Assembly (NCBI RefSeq): GCF_001894745.1
Contig: NZ_BBYF01000002.1
Coordinates: 248,001 to 312,000, forward strand
Direction: 5' to 3'
From: Paenibacillus sp. NAIST15-1
GTDB lineage: Bacteria; Bacillota; Bacilli; Paenibacillales; Paenibacillaceae
DNA: 64,000 bases
Of the stretch, positions 53,184 through 61,667 are shown piece by piece. Made by a program: the position numbers and the translations under genes. The notes beneath the pieces are model-generated. The model had not been told where the DNA came from. It saw nothing but the letters and a program-made list of their open reading frames with translations, and searched no databases. The first letter of the stretch is position 1. Every line of letters begins with the position of its first letter.

Positions 53184-54401
53184 ATGTCTGAAGAAACAAA
53201 AGTTAACGAAACTGCCGAAACGGCAAGCCAAGAAGCGTTGGAGAACATCGTTTCCTTGAAGAAAGGTGACACCGTAAAAGGCACAATCGTCAAAATCGAT
53301 GACAATCAAGCAGTAGTAAGCATTGGCTATAAATACGATGGCATCATTCCTGTACGCGAGCTAACTGCGGTATCGGTTGACAATGCTGCAGATGTGGTTG
53401 AAGTGGGCCAAGAAGTTGAATGCAAGGTTGTTAGCATTGACGATGAGAAGGAACGTCTTGTTCTGTCCAAGCGTCAAGTTGACAGCGAACAGGCTTGGGA
53501 CGACATGCAGAAGCACTTTGAAGCACAGGATGTGTTCGAAGTAACAGTCGCTGATGTTGTAAAAGGCGGCGTTGTAGCTGATGTTGGCGTTCGTGCATTC
53601 ATCCCTGCATCCATGGTTGAACGTCATTTCGTTGAAGATTTCAGCGAATACAAAGGCCGTACGCTCCGCGTGAAAGTAAAAGAAATTGACCGCGAGAACA
53701 ACAAGCTTATCCTCTCTCAAAAGGATGTATTGGAAGCGGAATTTGAAGCTAATAAAATTCGCGTTATGGAAGGCTTGACTGAAGGCCAAGAGCTCGAAGG
53801 AACAGTTCAACGCTTGACTCAATTTGGTGCATTCGTTGATGTTGGCGGTGTTGATGGACTTGTTCATGTGTCTGAATTGGCATGGAGCCATGTTGAGAAG
53901 CCTTCTGATGTTGTATCCGAAGGTCAAAAGGTAAAAGTAAAAGTACTGAAGGTTGATCCTGCCAACGGCAAAATCAGCCTAAGCATGAAAGCAACTCAAC
54001 CAGGCCCTTGGGAACAAGCGGGCAACAACATCAAGACAGGCGATATCCTGACGGGTGAAGTGAAGCGTTTGGTTGATTTTGGTGCATTCGTTGAAGTGGC
54101 TCCTGGCGTAGAAGGTTTGGTTCACGTTTCCCAAATCGCTCATCGTCACGTTGCTACACCTTACGAAGTATTGAAGCAAGGTCAATCTGTACAAGTAAAA
54201 GTGCTTGATTTCAACCCTGCTGATAAGAGAGTAAGCCTCAGCATCAAGGAAACAGAAGAAGCTCCTGCAGCACCAGCACCGAAGGCTGAGAAAAAAGTAA
54301 AAGAAGAATTGAACAACCCAAATGTATCCCTTACGAACCAAGCAATGAGCGTTACGCTTGCTGAGCGTTTTGGCGATATGTTGAATAAGTTCAAAAACTA
54401 A
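53184..54401 (+). CDS. rpsA: S1 RNA-binding repeat protein, RpsA/YpfD-like
   Basis: This 405-residue protein has four S1 OB-fold repeats: about 20-90 (KKGDTVKGTIVKIDDNQAVV), 108-175, 193-262 (LEGTVQRLTQFGAFVDVGGVDGLVH) and 278-348 (LTGEVKRLVDFGAFVEVAPGVEGLVH). An Ala/Pro/Lys hinge and a 30-residue tail follow. It resembles shorter S1 proteins of Firmicutes, which are not essential ribosomal parts as in E. coli. GAGGAGG precedes ATG 53184. Its codon usage looks optimised (many GTA, AAA, CTT), as in a highly expressed gene. Confidence 0.9.
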   Translation: MSEETKVNETAETASQEALENIVSLKKGDTVKGTIVKIDDNQAVVSIGYKYDGIIPVRELTAVSVDNAADVVEVGQEVECKVVSIDDEKERLVLSKRQVDSEQAWDDMQKHFEAQDVFEVTVADVVKGGVVADVGVRAFIPASMVERHFVEDFSEYKGRTLRVKVKEIDRENNKLILSQKDVLEAEFEANKIRVMEGLTEGQELEGTVQRLTQFGAFVDVGGVDGLVHVSELAWSHVEKPSDVVSEGQKVKVKVLKVDPANGKISLSMKATQPGPWEQAGNNIKTGDILTGEVKRLVDFGAFVEVAPGVEGLVHVSQIAHRHVATPYEVLKQGQSVQVKVLDFNPADKRVSLSIKETEEAPAAPAPKAEKKVKEELNNPNVSLTNQAMSVTLAERFGDMLNKFKN

Positions 54402-54419
54402 TCTATTCATAAATGCAAA

Positions 54420-54456
54420 TAACGGCGGACTCTTTAGAGTCTGCCGTTTATTTTTG
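54420..54456 (+). terminator. Terminator after the S1-repeat gene
   Basis: TAACGGCGGACTC pairs with GAGTCTGCCGTTT (one G-U pair) around TTTA, with TATTTTTG after it. Confidence 0.85.
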
Positions 54457-54505
54457 TACTGTGCATCAAATAATAGCATCAGACAAGGAAGGGGGCGCGG
54501 TCTCG

Positions 54506-55111
54506 ATGACTTCATCAGGTGTGTTATCAGTAGCGGTGTGGGTTTGCTTTGCAATCTTGATAGCAAGCGGTTGGCGTACGCCCCTATTCGCGGCTGTTAC
54601 GCGGTCACAGGTGATTATTGTCGGACTTAGCTGGCTGCTTCTTCACAATTGGACGATAGCGTTGTCATACGGCAATCAAATAAATGGTGCATGGGTGCTA
54701 TGGATGGTGTTGGCTGTATTTTTCCTTGGGCAACAGTCAGGTGGCAAGCTCATTGCCGTATGCGGCCATGTCGCCATGCTAGCTGCAATTTGGATGTGGC
54801 TCGAGCTATTAAGCCGATTTTCCATGCAAATGTCGAATTCTCAAACAAACATTTGGCTGATATCAGGCATCTTCTCGTGCTATATCCTGTTGTTTACAAC
54901 GAATTGGCAGCTGCAATGGATCATTTTGACACTTGGGTTAACCTTAGGAGAAGTTCTCATTCATCTGCGTCTGCATACGTTAATCACTGCTGGAGAAGGG
55001 CAAGTTCAGGATGTATGGTGGCTGTCGTTTCTGCTTGTTCGTTTGATGTCAATTATGATGGTGTGGATGAAAGAACGGTTTTTGAAAGGGTTTCTTGGCT
55101 CCGAACAATAG
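54506..55111 (+). CDS. yphA: Integral membrane protein, YphA-like
   Basis: This is a 201-residue protein with about six membrane segments and almost no polar domain. It has the same size and place as B. subtilis YphA (after ypfD, before der). Its function is unknown. GGAAGGGGG lies before ATG 54506. Upstream frames overlap the terminator. Confidence 0.65.
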   Translation: MTSSGVLSVAVWVCFAILIASGWRTPLFAAVTRSQVIIVGLSWLLLHNWTIALSYGNQINGAWVLWMVLAVFFLGQQSGGKLIAVCGHVAMLAAIWMWLELLSRFSMQMSNSQTNIWLISGIFSCYILLFTTNWQLQWIILTLGLTLGEVLIHLRLHTLITAGEGQVQDVWWLSFLLVRLMSIMMVWMKERFLKGFLGSEQ

Positions 55112-55221
55112 TGGGGAATGCGCTTTCTTCGAGTATTTCAACCATTTACGTTAGCCAAGACCCGCTTTTTTTGATATGATGATGTACGTGTATAGTTGCA
55201 AAATATGAAGGAGTGAACTGC

Positions 55222-56544
55222 ATGGCAAAACCCATTGTTGCCATTGTCGGGCGGCCGAATGTCGGCAAGTCCACCATTTTCAACCGAATCATCGGCGACC
55301 GATTGGCTATAGTGGAGGACAAGCCTGGTGTAACTCGTGACCGTATATACGGAACGGGAGAGTGGATTGGCAAGCCGTTCAATATTATCGACACAGGCGG
55401 AATCGAAGTTTATGGTGAAGATGAAATGCTGCGTTCCATCCGCGTGCAAGCGGAGCTTGCGATAGAGGAAGCAGATGTAATTGTATTTATGTGCGAAGCG
55501 AAGTCCGGCGTAACGCAAGCGGATGAAGAAGTGGCACAGATGTTATTCCGCTCAGGCAAGCCGATTGTTCTAGCGGTAAATAAAGTCGACAACATGAGTC
55601 GTATGGATGACATTTATGAATTCTACAGCCTTGGCTTTGGGGATCCAGTTCCGATTTCAGGATCTCACGGTACAGGGATTGGTGATTTGCTGGATGAAGT
55701 CGTAAATAATCTCCCGGATTTATCGGATGAAGAATATGATGAAGATGTCATTAAGGTAGCCTTGATCGGCCGACCGAACGTAGGTAAGTCTTCTCTGGTT
55801 AACGCAATACTCGGCGAAGAGCGCGTTATCGTCAGTGATGTAGCGGGGACAACACGCGATGCAATCGATACACCGTTCGAGAAGGACGATCAGAGGTTCG
55901 TGCTCATCGATACGGCGGGTATGCGCAAGCGTGGCAAGGTATATGAGACGACTGAAAAGTACAGTGTCATGCGTTCGATGAAGGCAATCGAGCGAGCAGA
56001 TGTCGTACTCGTCGTCATTAATGGTGAAGAAGGCATTATTGAACAAGACAAGCATATTGCAGGCTATGCGCATGAGGCAGGCAAGGCGGTGCTGTTCGTC
56101 GTCAATAAATGGGATATCGTTAATAAAGATGATAAGACTATGCAGCAATTCGAAACCAAGATTCGCGACCATTTCTTATTTATGACGTACGCACCGATTG
56201 TGTTCTTGTCTGCGAAGACTAAGCAGCGTTTACATAAACTGCTTCCTGTCGTACAGCATGTTGCTCAGCAGCATGCCAAACGCATTCCAACACATTTGTT
56301 AAATGACGTTGTAACTGATGCAGTCGCCTATAATCCGCCGCCAACGGATAAGGGAAGACGTCTCAGAATCAATTATGCGACGCAAGTTGCGGTTAAACCG
56401 CCAACGATTGTCGTATTCGTTAATGATCCTGAACTGATGCACTTCTCCTATGAGCGATATTTAGATAATCGTATCCGTGCAGCGTTCGACTTTGAAGGGA
56501 CACCGATCCGGATATTCACACGCCGGAAATCCGACGAAAGTTAG
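55222..56544 (+). CDS. der: Ribosome assembly GTPase Der (EngA)
   Basis: Der is a double-GTPase protein needed for 50S subunit maturation. It has 440 residues. The first G domain has G1 GRPNVGKS, G3 DTGG and NKVD. The second has G1 GRPNVGKS, G3 DTAG and NKWD, and a C-terminal KH-like domain begins about residue 350 ([11 protein letters not shown]). AAGGAG precedes ATG 55222. It is followed by plsY after 12 bases. Confidence 0.95.
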   Translation: MAKPIVAIVGRPNVGKSTIFNRIIGDRLAIVEDKPGVTRDRIYGTGEWIGKPFNIIDTGGIEVYGEDEMLRSIRVQAELAIEEADVIVFMCEAKSGVTQADEEVAQMLFRSGKPIVLAVNKVDNMSRMDDIYEFYSLGFGDPVPISGSHGTGIGDLLDEVVNNLPDLSDEEYDEDVIKVALIGRPNVGKSSLVNAILGEERVIVSDVAGTTRDAIDTPFEKDDQRFVLIDTAGMRKRGKVYETTEKYSVMRSMKAIERADVVLVVINGEEGIIEQDKHIAGYAHEAGKAVLFVVNKWDIVNKDDKTMQQFETKIRDHFLFMTYAPIVFLSAKTKQRLHKLLPVVQHVAQQHAKRIPTHLLNDVVTDAVAYNPPPTDKGRRLRINYATQVAVKPPTIVVFVNDPELMHFSYERYLDNRIRAAFDFEGTPIRIFTRRKSDES

Positions 56545-56556
56545 GAGCGAGCGGAA

Positions 56557-57171
56557 TTGACGCTATCTATTATCGCAATTGTAGCGAGTTACCTTCTTGG
56601 TTCAGTCAGCTTTAGTCTTCTGATTGGAAAGTGGCTTCGTGGTATTGATATCCGTCAACACGGGAGCGGTAATGCGGGCGCGACCAATACGTTGCGCGTA
56701 TTAGGCAAAGGGCCAGCGGCTGGGGTTCTCCTGCTTGATGCGGCCAAAGGAATGGTAGCCGTTCTTATGGGGTATTTGCTATCGGATTACACATGGGTCA
56801 TGGTGCTAAGCGGGATTGCAGCCATCGTTGGTCATAACTGGCCCGTTTATTTTCGCTTCCGCGGGGGGAAGGGGATTGCTACCACAATTGGGGTGCTGGC
56901 CGTTCTAGCTTTTTGGCCAGCCCTATGTGCTGGCATTATCGCGATTGCTTCAATTGCTTGGAAACGTTATGTTTCGTTAGGATCATTGCTTTTTGCTGGA
57001 CTGACTCCGATATTTATTTTGGTATTCCAATATGATTGGAGCATTTTCTGGGGCAGTTTGCTGTTATGCCTATTTGCATTCTATCGTCATCGGAGCAATA
57101 TCGTTAAGCTGGTTCAAGGGACTGAGAACCGGCTTGGCGCGAGCAAAGGGGGCGTGTCCCGTGTCCGTTAA
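56557..57171 (+). CDS. plsY: Glycerol-3-phosphate acyltransferase PlsY
   Basis: PlsY uses acyl-phosphate to make lysophosphatidic acid at the membrane. It has 204 residues and five membrane helices. Conserved loops are GSVSFSLLIGKWLRGIDIRQHGSGNAGATNTLRVLGK, VGHNWPVYFRFRGGKGIATTIG and FYRHRSNIVKLVQGTENRLG (each one block here). AGGAG lies 9 bases before TTG 56557. It overlaps gpsA by 11 bases. Confidence 0.93.
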   Translation: MTLSIIAIVASYLLGSVSFSLLIGKWLRGIDIRQHGSGNAGATNTLRVLGKGPAAGVLLLDAAKGMVAVLMGYLLSDYTWVMVLSGIAAIVGHNWPVYFRFRGGKGIATTIGVLAVLAFWPALCAGIIAIASIAWKRYVSLGSLLFAGLTPIFILVFQYDWSIFWGSLLLCLFAFYRHRSNIVKLVQGTENRLGASKGGVSRVR

Positions 57172-58195
57172 AGTTGCTGTATTCGTAGCCGGAAGCTGGG
57201 GGACTGCCCTAAGCGAGGTTCTCGCCCATAATGGACACGATGTGTATCTATGGACGAGAAATGAACAGCAGGCAGAAGAGATCAATACGGTGCATACGAA
57301 CGGGAAATATCTGCCGAACGTTACCTTGCATCCCGGCATTCGGGCAACCAATTCCGTCGAAGAGGCTATGAGCGGTGCGAAGGCTTGCGTTGTTGTAGCA
57401 CCATCTGCTGCGATGCGCCAAGTTGCGGGAATGATGAAGCCGTATTTAACGGACGAGATGGTTGTCGTACATGCGACGAAGGGATTTGAAACCGAAACGT
57501 TAAAGCGCATGTCAGAGGTGCTTGTAGAGGAGCTTGGATGCAGCTCAGATCGAATAGCTGTGCTGTCAGGTCCGAGCCATGCCGAAGAGGTTGTGAAGCA
57601 ATGTCCAACAACGGTAGTCGTTGCATCAACCAGTACGAAGGCTGCTGAACAAGCACAGGATTTATTTATGAACGAATCCTTCTTTCGTGTCTATACCAAT
57701 CCAGATGTGATTGGTGTGGAACTTGCAGGAGCGCTCAAAAATATAATTGCATTAGGCGCAGGCTTATCCGATGGACTGGAGTTCGGAGATAATGGCAAGG
57801 CTGCTTTATTAACACGCGGCTTGGCTGAGATTGCTCGGCTCGGAGTTGTGATGGGAGCGAATGCGATGACATTTGCCGGCCTTGCGGGCGTTGGCGATCT
57901 AGTTGTAACTTGTACGAGCAGACATAGCCGGAACTGGAGAGCTGGCTCGCTGATAGGTCAAGGTATGGCGGTTGATGAGGTGTTGGCTCATATGGGGATG
58001 GTCGTTGAAGGTATCCGTACAACGAAGGCGGCTCATTTCTTGGCTGATCGATATGACGTCCAAATGCCGATTACAGAGCAGTTATATCGAGTATTATTCG
58101 AATCTCGTGATCCAAAGACAGCAGTTGAATGCTTAATGGGTCGAGTTCGTAAGAACGAAATTGAAGAAGTGGCCACATCGGATTGGTCATCCTAG
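57161..58195 (+). CDS. gpsA: Glycerol-3-phosphate dehydrogenase [NAD(P)+]
   Basis: GpsA makes the sn-glycerol 3-phosphate used by PlsY. It has 344 residues. The nucleotide-binding loop reads VAVFVAGSWGTALS, so the first glycine of the usual GAGSWG is a valine. Catalytic lysine ELAGALKNIIALGAG is intact, with VVHATKGFE and LAGVGDLVVTCTS. AAGGGGG lies 8 bases before GTG 57161, inside the plsY end, so the two steps are coupled. Confidence 0.92.
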   Translation: MSVKVAVFVAGSWGTALSEVLAHNGHDVYLWTRNEQQAEEINTVHTNGKYLPNVTLHPGIRATNSVEEAMSGAKACVVVAPSAAMRQVAGMMKPYLTDEMVVVHATKGFETETLKRMSEVLVEELGCSSDRIAVLSGPSHAEEVVKQCPTTVVVASTSTKAAEQAQDLFMNESFFRVYTNPDVIGVELAGALKNIIALGAGLSDGLEFGDNGKAALLTRGLAEIARLGVVMGANAMTFAGLAGVGDLVVTCTSRHSRNWRAGSLIGQGMAVDEVLAHMGMVVEGIRTTKAAHFLADRYDVQMPITEQLYRVLFESRDPKTAVECLMGRVRKNEIEEVATSDWSS

Positions 58196-58241
58196 ATATT
58201 GATGGGCTTGCACGGACTCTATTATTGGCTAGTATCCTTAT

Positions 58242-58270
58242 CACCTTCATTTATTCGTCGACATACACTG
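58242..58270 (+). promoter_or_regulatory. Mother-cell (sigma-K or sigma-E) promoter for spoVIF
   Basis: CACC, 16 bases and CATACACTG match the sigma-K pattern (mACm, 16 bases, CATAnnnTA) with one mismatch. CATACACT also fits a sigma-E -10. Initiation is about 20 bases before the spoVIF site. Confidence 0.5.
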
Positions 58271-58299
58271 TATAGAGTACAGACCCGAGGAGGGGCGAT

Positions 58300-58572
58300 A
58301 TGTCGAATAAATTTCCGAAGGATGCATTGAATGCAATCAATAAGAAGTCTGGCAAGAACATAACGGAGAATCAAATCAAGAAGCTTGCAGGTACGGTGAA
58401 GCCTTCGACGATGCAGAATGAGGCGCAGTTGCGGCAGTTGATTAAGCAAGTTGCTTCAATGGCCAAACTACCTGTCTCAGAGTCGACAATAAATGACATT
58501 GTCAGCACCGTGAAGAAGAGCGGAGTTAACGCAAACAACCTGGAAGCATTGATGAAGTTGATGAAGAAGTAG
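58300..58572 (+). CDS. spoVIF: Stage VI sporulation protein F
   Basis: SpoVIF is a small mother-cell protein involved in spore coat assembly in Bacillus. This protein has 90 residues, is all-helical and basic, and starts MSNKFPKDALNAINKKSGK. The family blocks KLAGTVKPSTMQNEAQLRQLIKQVA and SESTINDIVSTVKKSG are visible. GAGGAGGGG lies before ATG 58300, behind a mother-cell-type promoter. Confidence 0.8.
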   Translation: MSNKFPKDALNAINKKSGKNITENQIKKLAGTVKPSTMQNEAQLRQLIKQVASMAKLPVSESTINDIVSTVKKSGVNANNLEALMKLMKK

Positions 58573-58602
58573 CAGGCACAATCGATATGATGTAAAAAGA
58601 AG

Positions 58603-58640
58603 ACGACACGACAGCGAGTAGCTGATTGTGTCGTTTTTTT
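58603..58640 (+). terminator. Terminator after spoVIF
   Basis: ACGACACGACAGC and GCTGATTGTGTCGT form a stem with a small internal loop, continued by TTTTTT. Confidence 0.8.
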
Positions 58641-58682
58641 GTGCATGTTCGTGCAAAACGTTTCTCTTCTATTTCATCGAAT

Positions 58683-58690
58683 GGTATAAT
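58683..58690 (+). promoter_or_regulatory. Extended -10 promoter for the yphE-like gene
   Basis: TGGTATAAT lies 35 bases before the yphE-like ATG. Confidence 0.5.
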
Positions 58691-58724
58691 GAGAGCAGTT
58701 TGAACGAATGGGAGAATCGGGAAA

Positions 58725-58904
58725 ATGGACAGTATGACAAAAATGTGGGTATCCTTTATAGGAATAGGCCTAATGGCCTTTTCTGCACTGCTCATTGCTT
58801 TTGCCAGAAGTAAGACGAGAGGCTGGGTACGAGGTATTCTTTCGCTTATTGCGTTCATTATGCTGCTTGCAGGTATGGTATATGGATTTTTCTCCATCTT
58901 GTAG
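58725..58904 (+). CDS. yphE: DUF2768 small membrane protein, YphE-like
   Basis: This 59-residue protein begins MDSMTKMWVSFIGIGLMAF and has two membrane segments (about 8-27 and 37-58) joined by a basic loop (ARSKTRGWVRG). Size, two-helix layout and location between gpsA and yphF/spoIVA match B. subtilis YphE (DUF2768). GGGAG lies 10 bases before the ATG. Function is unknown. It is short enough to be missed by length-filtered gene finding. Confidence 0.75.
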   Translation: MDSMTKMWVSFIGIGLMAFSALLIAFARSKTRGWVRGILSLIAFIMLLAGMVYGFFSIL

Positions 58905-58973
58905 GCGTAATTAACACTTTACTCAATACATATCGTCATTGACGATAAGACGGTCGAAGGAGTGTGATTGAGG

Positions 58974-59273
58974 ATGGTGGACATCCTATTCAGAGGCAAG
59001 ACGAAGCAAGCGAGTATATCTGTACCTGTAGGTACTACTCTGCTGGATGCCGCAAAGGAATCTGGAGTAGATTGGAATTATGCTTGCACGCGCGGAACAT
59101 GTGCGAGATGTCGCTGCTTAATCGAAGAAGGACAAGAATATGTATCCGAAGTGACTGATGCAGAGTGGAACCGTATGGAGGAAGAAGAATTCGAGCAGGG
59201 TTATCGGCTCTCTTGTCAGGTCGTTGCAGAAGCGGATGGCTTCATTCGTGCAGTTCACAAGCCGTATTTTTGA
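58974..59273 (+). CDS. [2Fe-2S] ferredoxin
   Basis: This is a 99-residue plant-type ferredoxin-fold protein. Cluster ligands are C38, C43, C46 (CTRGTCARC) and C81 (LSCQVV), with the usual LLDAAKESGVDWNYAC lead-in. The part between C48 and C81 is strongly acidic (EEEEFEQG), typical of electron carriers. AAGGAG is at 58957-58962, so ATG 58974 or TTG 58968 may start it. The redox partner is unknown. Confidence 0.88.
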   Translation: MVDILFRGKTKQASISVPVGTTLLDAAKESGVDWNYACTRGTCARCRCLIEEGQEYVSEVTDAEWNRMEEEEFEQGYRLSCQVVAEADGFIRAVHKPYF

Positions 59274-59344
59274 TCATAGGTCTGACTGGTGACTGGCAGC
59301 CTGAATAATGCAGTATGGATTCAAATGTGAATGGAGCAAATGGC

Positions 59345-59947
59345 ATGATATCATTATCCGAACCAATAATGGGGACAATTGAACAATTAGTAGCATCAGC
59401 GAACAACGATATGAAGCACTGGATGCTAGGTGGGAGCTGTGGATTAGTTCTACAAGGGGTACCGCTTGGCCGGGAGCCTCGTGATGTGGATATCTATGCG
59501 GATGAGCCCGATGCAAAGCATCTACAGGAGCAATGGAATCCATATGCAACCGATGCGCCCGAATGGAATGCAACGAGTACTTATCATTCCTTATTAAGTC
59601 ATTATCAAATATGCGGAGTTCCCATTGAATTGGTTGGTCAATTCATTGTGACTACACCGCAATGCCAATACAACACAATCATTCGTGATGCCTTATGGAA
59701 TCATCGCATCATCTATAATATTGACAGATTTCGCATCGCGTTAATGCCGCTAGCTCATGAATTGGTCTTCAATATATTGCGTCAGCGGGAAGATCGTACA
59801 GCTTCGATCGCACAGGTAATCAATGCTGCTCCTGAGCAGCATATTGCTGCTATGAATACGGTATTGGCAAATTGCTCGGAACCTGCGTATATACGTTCCA
59901 TCGTGAATGAAAGGTGTCCGAAAATGATGTCTTTTTTATTTGTCTAA
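59345..59947 (+). CDS. Nucleotidyltransferase-fold protein of unknown function
   Basis: This protein of about 200 residues has a GGSCGLVLQGVPLGREPRDVDIY motif (GG, 17 residues, DVD), as in minimal nucleotidyltransferases and DUF1814/abortive-infection-like relatives. A third acidic residue could be E or D in PIELVGQF. The C-terminal half is helical (HELVFNILRQREDRTASIAQVI). The start is uncertain: ATG 59345 has GGAG, ATG 59315 has none. Its place between two ferredoxins in a sporulation region is unusual. The substrate is unknown. Confidence 0.65.
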   Translation: MISLSEPIMGTIEQLVASANNDMKHWMLGGSCGLVLQGVPLGREPRDVDIYADEPDAKHLQEQWNPYATDAPEWNATSTYHSLLSHYQICGVPIELVGQFIVTTPQCQYNTIIRDALWNHRIIYNIDRFRIALMPLAHELVFNILRQREDRTASIAQVINAAPEQHIAAMNTVLANCSEPAYIRSIVNERCPKMMSFLFV

Positions 59948-60021
59948 TGTAAATGATTTGTTGTAAATAAAGGTGGAGTCGCATGTAGCCCTACCAACGT
60001 TGAGGAAAGGGGCTGGCTAGT

Positions 60022-60378
60022 ATGGGGACAAACGTGCGGTTCGAGCCTTCTGGCAAGGTATGGGGGGCTAAGCGCTCGATGTCGTTATTGGATGCCGCGC
60101 AACGCGCAGGTGTTCCGATACGCACAAGATGCAGCGGGAAGGCGGGCTGCTTGATGTGTAAAGTACAGGTATCAGCGGATAAAGAAGGACTAATTGGAGA
60201 GCCCACTTTAGCAGAGAGCAGCAAGCTAGGTATCCATTCAGCAACTGGGCTTCGTTTATCGTGCCAGACACTGCTGACAGGGAATCCAGGTACGGTTACG
60301 GTGGAAGTCCCAGAAGATCCTCTGAAAGCCATTATTCGACGCAAGCTAGCGGAACAGGAAGATGACAGCTTGTGGTAA
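60022..60378 (+). CDS. [2Fe-2S] ferredoxin, second copy
   Basis: This 118-residue ferredoxin has ligands C37, C43, C46 (CSGKAGCLMC) and C81 (LSCQTL). The first spacing, five residues between C37 and C43, is longer by one than in the ferredoxin at 58974. A basic N-terminus and a C-terminal helix (PLKAIIRRKLAEQEDD) follow. GAAAGGGG precedes ATG 60022. It is not a recent duplicate, since the two proteins share little beyond the cluster loops. Confidence 0.85.
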   Translation: MGTNVRFEPSGKVWGAKRSMSLLDAAQRAGVPIRTRCSGKAGCLMCKVQVSADKEGLIGEPTLAESSKLGIHSATGLRLSCQTLLTGNPGTVTVEVPEDPLKAIIRRKLAEQEDDSLW

Positions 60379-60447
60379 TGCCAGAATAGAATGAACAGCT
60401 CTATCTTCAAGTGTGGAATTGTGATTGTGACTGAGGAGGAGAAGTAG

Positions 60448-61182
60448 TTGAGGTCGGGGAGACAAATCTGTTGTATCGTGCTATTCGTTATCATGAGCAT
60501 GACACTTCAAGGATGCTTATATCCGAAGGAGATGCGCAAGGAAAGCCAACAATCGGTTCGTGAGGGCGTACTTCTTGTCCAAAATGCTGTGGATCAGTAT
60601 CAGAAGGATACAGGTCTGCTTCCGCTAGTAAGCAGCGATGAGAGTGTTCCACGATATGAGAAGTTCCGTGTGAACTTTGAATTGCTCAAGCGAAAAGATC
60701 TGCTTAGCGCAATTCCCGGGAGTGCATTTGAATCAGGTGGCTCGGGTGTGTATCTGATTATTGATGAAGAGACGATTCCGAAAGTGAAGGTGATGGATTT
60801 ACTTACTTCACAGCGGGTCAATGATCTTGCTCGTGCTGTTGATGCGCATATACGGGCTAAGGGTGCGTTGCCGAAGCAGGAGGAAGTATATCCTGGATTC
60901 TATCGAATTGATGAGAAGCTGATAGGCATACAGCCTGTAGAAGTTCGAAGTCCGTTCAGCCGAAGTGTACTGTCGTTCATGATGGATGAGCAAGGAAGGG
61001 TATACGCAGATTATGCGCAGGATATTATGCAGCTTGTGGAAACCTCTGGGAAGCAGCCTACAGGTCAAGAGAAGGATCTGAGGCCCATGCTTGCGGATGC
61101 CTCCTTCTTTGTGCCGGTGAAGTCAGTCGCGTACAAATGGAGCAACGGTGCGCCTGTACCTCAAGAAGAGACTTCCAAATAG
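60448..61182 (+). CDS. yphF: Lipoprotein of unknown function, YphF-like
   Basis: This is a 244-residue protein, the same length as B. subtilis YphF, which also sits just before spoIVA. The signal peptide ends with a lipobox, MTLQGC, where C23 would carry the lipid. The rest is soluble, with no catalytic motif seen; GSGVYLIIDEETIPKVKVMDL is a likely core beta segment. GAGGAGGAG precedes TTG 60448. A terminator follows at 61201. Confidence 0.75.
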   Translation: MRSGRQICCIVLFVIMSMTLQGCLYPKEMRKESQQSVREGVLLVQNAVDQYQKDTGLLPLVSSDESVPRYEKFRVNFELLKRKDLLSAIPGSAFESGGSGVYLIIDEETIPKVKVMDLLTSQRVNDLARAVDAHIRAKGALPKQEEVYPGFYRIDEKLIGIQPVEVRSPFSRSVLSFMMDEQGRVYADYAQDIMQLVETSGKQPTGQEKDLRPMLADASFFVPVKSVAYKWSNGAPVPQEETSK

Positions 61183-61200
61183 ACAAATGGAATGAAAGGA

Positions 61201-61233
61201 AGGCCGGTCGATATGTTCGACTGGTCTTTTTTG
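61201..61233 (+). terminator. Terminator after the yphF-like gene
   Basis: AGGCCGGTCGA and TCGACTGGTCT (two G-U pairs) with a 5-base loop, followed by TTTTTT. Confidence 0.85.
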
Positions 61234-61667
61234 CATGCGAACATGGATGACAGGTTGGTACAGAAATAGAAAAGACGATTTACTCATCGATATGCAAGAT
61301 AATGTCATACTTCATTTCTAACTTCATATATCTGATTTGGAAGGCGTTTGTTGATACGACCTTTTGCGTTCGTGCCCAAGTGGGGGGTCACTCACGGATG
61401 AGCATCACTATCTACTAGAACTGAATCATTTACGAAAAATGTTTTGTGTGAGGGGCATATTTATGCCATCTAGCAAATAAGATGTTACTAGTCCAAAAGC
61501 ATGTACGAGTTGCGTCGAAATGCCCTTGTACGACGTGAAATCTCGGCGGCGAACACTGGCGACAACGGCAACAGCTCAATCCTAGCAACGGTGCCAATCG
61601 TTTCTGAAGGGCGAGAGGCGAATGTTGTCTCGTAGTCCGTCGGAAAAATTTGAGGAGGGGATATCAA
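61234..61667 (+). other. Long leader/intergenic region before spoIVA
   Basis: These 434 bases hold no convincing gene on either strand. Two sigma-E-like sites are visible: GTCATACT with CATATATC 13 bases later (61304-61332), and GCATATT with AATAAGAT 14 bases later (61455-61483). The stretch 61520-61640 is rich in CGGCGAACACTGGCGACAAC-like sequence and may fold, but no known RNA element was recognised. Confidence 0.6.
61455..61483 (+). promoter_or_regulatory. Candidate sigma-E promoter for spoIVA
   Basis: GCATATT is a perfect sigma-E -35 (kmATATT). After exactly 14 bases, AATAAGAT matches the -10 CATACAAT at 5 of 8 positions. spoIVA is sigma-E dependent in B. subtilis. Confidence 0.4.
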
